Source of the DNA: Pseudomonadota bacterium
GTDB taxonomy: Bacteria > Pseudomonadota > Gammaproteobacteria > SZUA-229
DNA: 5,015 nt
Direction: 5' to 3'
Assembly: GCA_015222915.1 (NCBI GenBank)
Contig: JADFWE010000121.1
Span: 1-5,015, forward strand
Position numbers and translations under genes: made by a program. The notes below the pieces were generated by a model that was given only the letters and a program-made list of their open reading frames with translations, made no database searches and was not told where the DNA came from. Below, in pieces: positions 1 through 5,015 of the stretch. Each line of letters begins with the position of its first letter. The stretch's first letter is position 1.

Positions 1-3000
1 TCTCATAGCTATGCACCAGCGCATATAAACTGGGCACCAGGATGAGACTGACAAGCAGAGAGAAGCTCAGCCCCCAGACGATTACAAAGGCGAGCGGCTG
101 GAGCATCTCTGAGCCTTCACCGATACCGATCGCCAGCGGCATCATGCCGAACACCGTGGTCAGGGTCGTCATCAGGATAGGGCGCAGGCGCAGGCTGGCG
201 GCTTTTTTGATGGCTTCAGCTAGTGGATTATCTGCTGATTGATCCAGCTTGCTGCGTTCTATCTCTATCTGTTCGACCAGGACGATGGCATTATTGACCA
301 CGATGCCGGTCAGCATGATAAAGCCCAGCCATACCGGCATAGAGATGCTCATGTCCGCATCGAACAGTAACCCTATAGCGATACCGATAGCAGCAAAAGG
401 TATGCTGCTCATGATGATCAGCGGGTTAAGGAAGGATTCATACTGTACCGCCATCACCACAAAGACCAGGAAGATGGCAAGCATCAGTACTACCATGCCT
501 GTTTTCTGACCTTCCTGCAGCGTCTTATTGGTGTCGTTGTCGTACAGTACATACCCTGAAGGCAGTTCCAGTGCATGCAGCCTGTCCAGTACTTCTTCCA
601 GCACTTTCTGCCGATCGACATCGTTGTTATAGGTCGCGGATATCTCAACGATACGCTGCTGCTGGCTCCTGACGATGCGGCTAGCGACCGGGCTGTGCCT
701 GATGGTGGCGATGTCGCCGAGACGGACCGCGTTACCGTCTTTGTAGTCGATCATGAGGTTCTGCAGAGCATTCGGTGTGGTGCTGTTTTTCTGCGGCAGG
801 CGGATGCGGATATCGAAATCTTTATCACCCTCGATGTAATTACTGATGATTTCGCCGTTGAGTGCAATCTTCAATGCTGCCCCGATATCAGCCGAACTGA
901 TATCGAACTCTGCTGCCCGTTGCCGGTCGATATTGACCTTCAGCTCCTGTTTTACTTCTTCATAGGAATGGGTCAGGTTGCGCAGGCCTTCAACCGGTTC
1001 GAGCAGGCTGACGGCCATATCACCGAGTCTCCTCAGGGTATCGAGATCGCCGCCACGGATATGGATGCTTATATCGTCACTGCCCCGGGTGATGTGCAGA
1101 CCGCGAACCCCGGCAACACGCATATAGATGACATAGCCTGTCAGCTTCAGGGCATCTATTTTTTTCTTGATCATCGCTACCCATTGATGGCTGTCCAGCT
1201 CTCGTCGATCAGAAGGTAGTAGCTGTATCTTTATCGAGCTGCGATTGCTGTTTTCGAACACCGAGCGGCCGAAGATAAAACCACCGGCAGTGGTGTACAG
1301 CGATTGCACCTCTTTTTCCTGCATCAGCAGGTTCTCCAGCCTGTCGACCGTTTCGTCCATCTCATCGAGCTGCATCCCGGGGTCGCCCGTGATCGACAGG
1401 TTGATCTTGCCTTCATCGACACGCGGCAGGTCGATCTGTTTTGTCTCGTTGATCTGAACGATAGCAAGACCCAGTAGCAGGGCAAAGACCAGGAATGTCT
1501 TGATCGGGTTGACGATGAACAGGCCAATATTATTATAATATTTAACTTTAAGATAGTTAATTATCTTGTTGATAGTATTTGTTTTATCATTGCTGTTCTT
1601 GATCTTTGCGCCGAGTGCAGGCACCAGTGTTAAAGCCACTACCAGCGAGGCTAGCATGGCCGAGGTGATGGTGATGATCAGTTCCTGAAACAGCATGCCG
1701 GTCATGCCGCCGATGAATAAAAACGGCAACAGGGCGCCAAGGTTGGTGCTTGTCGAAGCCACGATCGGGCTGTTTACCTCGGTGGCTGCATTGATGGCAT
1801 CCTCATCGGTGGTTTCACCTTCTGCCTGATGACGGGTGATGTTCTCCAGCATGACGATCGTACTGTCGATCAACAGACCCATACCCAGAGCAAGACCGCC
1901 CAGCGTCATGATATTGAGCGTCAGCCCCAGTGCCTGCATCAGGATAAAAGTCACCATGATACCTATAGGTATCGCGGTGCCGATGATCAGGGTGCGCAAC
2001 ATACTGCCGAGGAACAGGTAGATGACCACCATCGCCAGTAAGGCACCGCTGCCTGCCGCCAGCATGGCGTTATTGATGGAATGCCTGACAAAGATAGACT
2101 GATCACCGACGACTTCGACCTGGATATCATCCGGGATCACATTCTGTGCCCTGAGGTTGCTGATACGGTGTTTGACTTCATCGACTACCGCCACGGTATT
2201 TGCCTGCGGCTGTTTCTGAATGGAGAGTTTGATGCCGGGAACCTTGTTGAGACGGATGCGCAGGCGTTCGTCCTTGTGTTTATCCAGCACCATGGCAACA
2301 TCGCTGACACGGATGGTGGAGTCCGAGCCTTCAGCGCTGTTCATGGTCTGCTCGGTCTGCAGCGGTAGCTGTTTGATCTCATCGATCGATTTGAAACGGC
2401 CTTCAGAGCGGGTGGTTATCTCCAGGTTCTGGCCGATCATACGGCCACCGGGTGAATCTGTGTTCTGCGTGCGTATCTGGCGGGAAAATTCCTGCAGCGA
2501 GAGTCCGACAGTGGCGAGTTTTTCCTGATCAGGGACGATCTGGATCTCCCGTTCCAGGCCGCCGCCAACTTCGACGGCAGCGACCCCGGGCAGGTTTAGA
2601 AACCACTTCGAAAATACATAGTCCGCCCAGGTGCGCAGTTCGATCGAGTTGCGTATGTTCGAACTGACTACCAGGTCCATCACCGGAATCTGTGCTGGAT
2701 CACGTTTATAGATGATCGGCGGTTCGTCATTGTCCGGTAAGAAGCGTTTGGCGCGGTCGAGACGGATGCTGGCATCACGCAGGGCATTGTTGATATCAGT
2801 GCCGTAAGGGAAGCTCAGGTCGACCGCACTGCGCCCTTCGGATGTGGTCGAATCGACGCCGGTCGCGTCTTCCGTAATCGCCAGTTGTTCTTCCAGCTGA
2901 CGGGTAACACGGTCTTCCATGATATTGGCGGGTACACCGGCATCGGTGATACGCACCAGCACGTTAGGTGCGATGATGTGCGGCAACAGGTTGATGCCCA

Positions 3001-3115
3001 GCTGTTTGAAGGAGAACAGGCCAAACACCAGTACGGTGAGCGTCAGCATGGTGATGCCGACCGGATGATGGATGGACCAGGCCGCCAGGCCACCGTTGCG
3101 AAAACGCTGTTTCAT
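1..3115 (-). CDS. RND-family efflux permease (inner-membrane proton-driven pump), C-terminal end cut by the window edge
   Basis: Read on the minus strand from ATG at 3115, the frame stays open for 1038 codons to position 1. RND permeases are usually about 1020-1050 residues, so only a short tail and the stop are missing. The layout is classic: TM1 at about residues 20-38, a large periplasmic porter loop to about 345, TM2-TM6 at about 351-500, a cytoplasmic linker at 504-530, TM7 at about 533-555, a second porter loop, and TM8-TM12 from 874 to about 1033. TM4 carries GLLIDSTIVMLENI with Asp417, the likely proton-relay aspartate; the second Asp of AcrB is Ser418 here. TM10 has GIVVNNAIVLVE, with Asn941 where AcrB has its relay Lys. 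TM11 has RPILMTTLTTVFGMMPLAIG, a strong family signature. It follows the adaptor gene by 30 bp, so the two probably form one operon for tripartite efflux. It resembles the drug/amphiphile exporters more than the CusA/CzcA metal pumps, but the substrate cannot be read from the sequence. The start fits the short N-terminus before TM1, though no Shine-Dalgarno sequence is visible. Confidence 0.95.
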   Translation of the reverse strand, partial: MKQRFRNGGLAAWSIHHPVGITMLTLTVLVFGLFSFKQLGINLLPHIIAPNVLVRITDAGVPANIMEDRVTRQLEEQLAITEDATGVDSTTSEGRSAVDLSFPYGTDINNALRDASIRLDRAKRFLPDNDEPPIIYKRDPAQIPVMDLVVSSNIRNSIELRTWADYVFSKWFLNLPGVAAVEVGGGLEREIQIVPDQEKLATVGLSLQEFSRQIRTQNTDSPGGRMIGQNLEITTRSEGRFKSIDEIKQLPLQTEQTMNSAEGSDSTIRVSDVAMVLDKHKDERLRIRLNKVPGIKLSIQKQPQANTVAVVDEVKHRISNLRAQNVIPDDIQVEVVGDQSIFVRHSINNAMLAAGSGALLAMVVIYLFLGSMLRTLIIGTAIPIGIMVTFILMQALGLTLNIMTLGGLALGMGLLIDSTIVMLENITRHQAEGETTDEDAINAATEVNSPIVASTSTNLGALLPFLFIGGMTGMLFQELIITITSAMLASLVVALTLVPALGAKIKNSNDKTNTINKIINYLKVKYYNNIGLFIVNPIKTFLVFALLLGLAIVQINETKQIDLPRVDEGKINLSITGDPGMQLDEMDETVDRLENLLMQEKEVQSLYTTAGGFIFGRSVFENSNRSSIKIQLLPSDRRELDSHQWVAMIKKKIDALKLTGYVIYMRVAGVRGLHITRGSDDISIHIRGGDLDTLRRLGDMAVSLLEPVEGLRNLTHSYEEVKQELKVNIDRQRAAEFDISSADIGAALKIALNGEIISNYIEGDKDFDIRIRLPQKNSTTPNALQNLMIDYKDGNAVRLGDIATIRHSPVASRIVRSQQQRIVEISATYNNDVDRQKVLEEVLDRLHALELPSGYVLYDNDTNKTLQEGQKTGMVVLMLAIFLVFVVMAVQYESFLNPLIIMSSIPFAAIGIAIGLLFDADMSISMPVWLGFIMLTGIVVNNAIVLVEQIEIERSKLDQSADNPLAEAIKKAASLRLRPILMTTLTTVFGMMPLAIGIGEGSEMLQPLAFVIVWGLSFSLLVSLILVPSLYALVHSYE
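1526..1606. other. AT-rich patch inside the permease gene, encoding the TM6-TM7 linker
   Basis: By direct count, 15 of 81 bases here are G or C, and 1526-1545 contains none, whereas the rest of the gene is close to balanced. The reading frame continues through it and encodes residues 504-530, a polar Asn/Lys/Ile/Tyr-rich stretch (NSNDKTNTINKIINYLKVKYYNN). In RND pumps this position is the cytoplasmic linker and amphipathic helix between the two repeats. It holds a 7-bp inverted repeat (1526-1532 and 1536-1542, 3-base loop) and TATAAT on both strands. Confidence 0.75.
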
Positions 3116-3122
3116 GATGATT

Positions 3123-3150
3123 GCTGCATGGTTATGGCTGCATGATTATG
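3123..3150. repeat. 14-bp tandem repeat, two copies, at the adaptor-permease junction
   Basis: The plus strand reads GCTGCATGGTTATG at 3123-3136 and GCTGCATGATTATG at 3137-3150, which is 13 of 14 identical and directly adjacent. The right-hand copy contains the adaptor's stop codon (TAA at 3148-3146). The left-hand copy fills about half of the 30-bp gap before the permease start. It looks like a small local duplication that lengthened the spacer. Each copy brings an ATG on the minus strand. Confidence 0.85.
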
Positions 3151-4297
3151 GCTTGGTGATCTCGTGTGGTTTTACGGTTACGGTATTCTTTTGGTCAGAA
3201 GCGGTGTGCGGGGTTGCGACTTCGACTTTTTTACCACCGCGTAGTCCGATAAAACCGCGGCTGACGACTTTGTCGCCGGCCTGCAGTCCGGAAAACACCT
3301 CGACCATGGCGGCGAACTGCTGTCCCTGTTCAAAGAACACCTTCTCTACCACAGTACTGCCGGCATCCTCTTCTTTGATGCGAAAAACGAACGAGCCTTC
3401 CGGTTCGTAATGGATGATATAGACCGGGATAACCAGCCGGTCGGTCGCTCTAAGCTCGATACTGGCACGGGCGAACTGACCGACGCGGGCTCCTTCAGGC
3501 ACCGGACTTAAGCTGATCTCGATAATGCCTTTATGGGTACTGGCATCGATGGTCGGATGGATCCTGATCACCCTGGCATCAAATCGCCGGTCACCGAGTG
3601 CGTCGATCTTCAGCTTCACGGTCTGTTCCTGTTTCACCAGCGGCAGCCAGCGTTCGGCGAGGCCGGCTTTCAGACGCAGTGCAGACGGATCGATGATGCT
3701 GAGGATATGCGTCTGTGCGGGCAGCAGGTCACCCGGTTCGTACAGGCGTCTGGTAACCATGCCGTCGATCGGTGATCTGATGCTGGCGCGCTGCAGACGG
3801 GTGAGCTGGCGTTTTTCTTCGGTTCTCGCCAGATCAAGCTCGGTCTGCGCTCGGGCGACCTCATCTTCTGTCGATATCTTTTTCGGTAGCAGTTTTTTCA
3901 GGCGGCCCAGGTTAACCTTCGCCTGTTCTCTGGACGCTCTGGCTTTGGCGACATCGGTTTTTAACAGTTCATCATCCAGCTGGACCAGTAGACTGCCTTT
4001 TTTCACCATGTCGCCTTCGTGGTAGGGAAGCCTGGTGATGCGGCCGCTCTCTTCATTGTAGAAACGGATCCTGGTCACCGCTTCCAGGGTGCCTGAGATG
4101 GTCTGCGTCAGGGAAACCGGTTTTGTTTCGGCGGTGATGACTTCTACCCGGTGAGAAGTCGAACGAATCTTGTGGCTGCCGGGTCTGTCCTCTGTCTTAT
4201 CGCAGGCGGACAGTAGCAGAGTGGAGGCAAAGACCACGGGGATGGTCAGTAATGTGCGTCTATTCCACTGCGAAAATACACCTGTAAATATTGCCAT
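3146..4297 (-). CDS. RND periplasmic adaptor subunit (membrane fusion protein), predicted lipoprotein
   Basis: This adaptor would bridge the RND permease encoded just downstream to an outer-membrane channel. From ATG at 4297 it has 383 residues, normal for the family. A signal peptide (Arg-Arg, then a hydrophobic run) ends in the lipobox LSAC with Cys32, followed by Asp33. Asp at +2 is the classic inner-membrane retention signal in enterobacteria. Domains in order: first lipoyl half at about 85-109 (GRITRLPYHEGDMVKKG), helical hairpin at about 110-171, second lipoyl half at about 171-201 (SPIDGMVTRRLYEPGDLL), beta-barrel at about 202-282, and membrane-proximal domain at about 283-359. The hairpin turn has RLKKLLPKKIS, resembling the channel-docking R-L-S motif of AcrA/MacA-type adaptors but one residue shorter. 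The frame is open to GTG at 4336, with another ATG at 4327. I prefer 4297 because the signal peptide then has a normal length (32 residues rather than 42-45 to the Cys). None of the three starts has a clear ribosome binding site. It ends in TAA at 3148-3146. Confidence 0.93.
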   Translation of the reverse strand: MAIFTGVFSQWNRRTLLTIPVVFASTLLLSACDKTEDRPGSHKIRSTSHRVEVITAETKPVSLTQTISGTLEAVTRIRFYNEESGRITRLPYHEGDMVKKGSLLVQLDDELLKTDVAKARASREQAKVNLGRLKKLLPKKISTEDEVARAQTELDLARTEEKRQLTRLQRASIRSPIDGMVTRRLYEPGDLLPAQTHILSIIDPSALRLKAGLAERWLPLVKQEQTVKLKIDALGDRRFDARVIRIHPTIDASTHKGIIEISLSPVPEGARVGQFARASIELRATDRLVIPVYIIHYEPEGSFVFRIKEEDAGSTVVEKVFFEQGQQFAAMVEVFSGLQAGDKVVSRGFIGLRGGKKVEVATPHTASDQKNTVTVKPHEITKP

Positions 4298-4368
4298 AAA
4301 GGTCGATGGTTTTTTCGATATAATCATGTCCCGCACTTTAACGCATATAGCAGTAAAACTTCAAAAAA
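4298..4368. promoter_or_regulatory. compact divergent intergenic region between the adaptor and ABC exporter genes
   Basis: Only 71 bp separate the two divergent ATG starts (32 bp if the adaptor begins at GTG 4336). Promoters for both directions must lie here or reach into the coding starts. The region is AT-rich with A and T runs. On the minus strand, TATATG (plus positions 4341-4346) preceded by TG one base upstream resembles an extended -10, but it matches the consensus at only four of six positions and has no good -35. I found no convincing operator palindrome. Confidence 0.5.
4319..4324 (+). promoter_or_regulatory. candidate -10 box (TATAAT) for the ABC exporter gene
   Basis: A perfect TATAAT lies 44 bp before the ATG at 4369, which would give a leader of about 35-40 nt. 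The best -35-like hexamer upstream is TTGCCA at 4291-4296, but its 22-bp spacer is too long for a normal sigma-70 promoter, and at 15-18 bp spacing nothing matches well. The box may therefore need an activator, or be a chance match in AT-rich DNA. It lies inside the adaptor frame if that gene starts at 4327 or 4336, and outside it if it starts at 4297. Confidence 0.4.
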
Positions 4369-5015
4369 ATGCTTCATCGCCCGACCGCCAAACCGCACGG
4401 TAACCGTAAAGATTTTGACAACATCAAGCGGCTTTTTCCGTATATCTGGGATTTTAAGGGCAGGGTGTTGCTTGCATTAAGCTGTTTGATGTTGTCGAAG
4501 GTCGCCATCGTCGGTATGCCGCTGGTGTTAAAAGAGATCATCGACAGTCTGGATAGTTCTCTACGAGTCGGAAAAACAGTTATCGAAGGTGCCGCCGGTG
4601 GTAATACAGAATCTATCGTGCTGGTATTACCGCTACTGCTGTTGCTGATGTACGGTGCTCTGCGCCTGATGGCAAGCCTGTTCAATGAACTGCGTGATGC
4701 GATCTTTTCACGGGTTCGATATCATGCCATGCGCGGTATCTCCCGGCGGGTGCTCGAACACCTGTACACGCTGTCACTGTCATACCATCTCGATCGCAAG
4801 ACCGGCGGCATCACCCGTGATCTCGAGCGCGGCACCAATAGTCTGAGTTCCATCCTGAATTACCTTGTGTTCAACATCTTTCCGACGGCGGCAGAATTCA
4901 CCTTCGTTGCTATCATCCTGCTCGGTAAATACGAACCACAGTTCGCCATCATCACTTTTGTTACGGTCATAATCTATATCAGCTTCACACTGCTGGTGAC
5001 TAACTGGCGCATGCA
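4369..5015 (+). CDS. Atm1/HMT1-type ABC exporter, N-terminal membrane part only (cut by the window edge)
   Basis: The first 215 codons of a half-size ABC exporter of the Atm1 type (COG5265-like) are present. The family, including mitochondrial Atm1 and bacterial NaAtm1, exports glutathione-linked or metal-thiol compounds using ATP. Predicted membrane segments lie at about 32-57, 83-105, 164-185 and 191-211. The signature stretch is NELRDAIFSRV (106-116), then LSLSYHLDRKTGGITRDLERG (135-155), then LVFNIFPTAAEF. Tyr139, Arg150 and Arg154 have the same spacing as Tyr195, Arg206 and Arg210 of NaAtm1, which I recall as glutathione-site residues; this correspondence is from memory and needs an alignment. 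Walker A, signature and Walker B motifs would lie beyond the window. ATG 4369 is the first start after an in-frame TAA at 4354-4356, which makes the start fairly firm. It is preceded by an A-rich run rather than a Shine-Dalgarno sequence. The gene diverges from the efflux operon; a shared function is possible but unproven. Confidence 0.92.
   Translation, partial: MLHRPTAKPHGNRKDFDNIKRLFPYIWDFKGRVLLALSCLMLSKVAIVGMPLVLKEIIDSLDSSLRVGKTVIEGAAGGNTESIVLVLPLLLLLMYGALRLMASLFNELRDAIFSRVRYHAMRGISRRVLEHLYTLSLSYHLDRKTGGITRDLERGTNSLSSILNYLVFNIFPTAAEFTFVAIILLGKYEPQFAIITFVTVIIYISFTLLVTNWRM

Noticed and set aside
575..1219. Open reading frame of 214 codons on the plus strand
   Set aside because: It lies entirely antisense to the RND permease, whose frame is continuous here with clear family motifs. 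The product resembles no family I know and has no ribosome binding site. It is a codon-usage shadow.
1..3115. Possible frameshift or broken permease gene
   Set aside because: Codon-by-codon reading from 3115 to 1 found no stop or frame change; the porter loops and all expected membrane segments follow in order.
3525..4025. Open reading frame of 166 codons on the plus strand
   Set aside because: It is antisense to the adaptor gene across its lipoyl and hairpin regions. Its Ser/Arg-rich composition is typical of a reverse-frame shadow.
4298..4368. Operator palindrome or riboswitch in the divergent region
   Set aside because: I found no inverted repeat of useful length, and the leaders are too short for a known riboswitch.
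4374..4685. Open reading frame of 103 codons on the minus strand
   Set aside because: It is antisense to the start of the ABC exporter, which has strong Atm1-family signatures in its own frame.

Overview
The window reads as a chromosomal segment of a Gram-negative, probably gammaproteobacterial, bacterium. This rests on a lipoprotein periplasmic adaptor, a full-size RND pump and an Atm1-type ABC exporter, in DNA of roughly balanced GC content. The organism assignment is inference; no rRNA or other taxonomic marker is present.

There are three protein genes and almost no non-coding DNA. On the minus strand, a periplasmic adaptor (membrane fusion protein) gene at 4297-3146 is followed after 30 bp by an RND efflux permease gene. 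The permease gene starts at 3115 and is open all the way to position 1, giving 1038 codons. It is cut by the window edge only a few residues before the expected C-terminus. On the plus strand, starting at 4369 and diverging from the adaptor, are the first 215 codons of an Atm1/HMT1-type ABC exporter, whose later membrane helices and nucleotide-binding domain lie beyond the window.

The adaptor and permease would form two parts of a tripartite proton-driven efflux pump spanning the envelope. No outer-membrane channel gene is visible, so the channel is encoded outside the window or is a shared TolC-like protein. The Atm1-like protein is a separate ATP-driven exporter of the glutathione/metallothiol-linked class. 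The divergent arrangement could allow co-regulation, but nothing in the sequence proves it.

I see no RNA genes, insertion sequences, CRISPR arrays or regulator genes. I found no clearly novel system. The points worth a second look are: a 14-bp tandem repeat at the adaptor-permease junction with a five-codon ORF overlapping the permease start; the lack of a recognisable Shine-Dalgarno sequence at all three starts; an unusually AT-rich patch inside the permease gene; and the reduced set of proton-relay residues in the permease.
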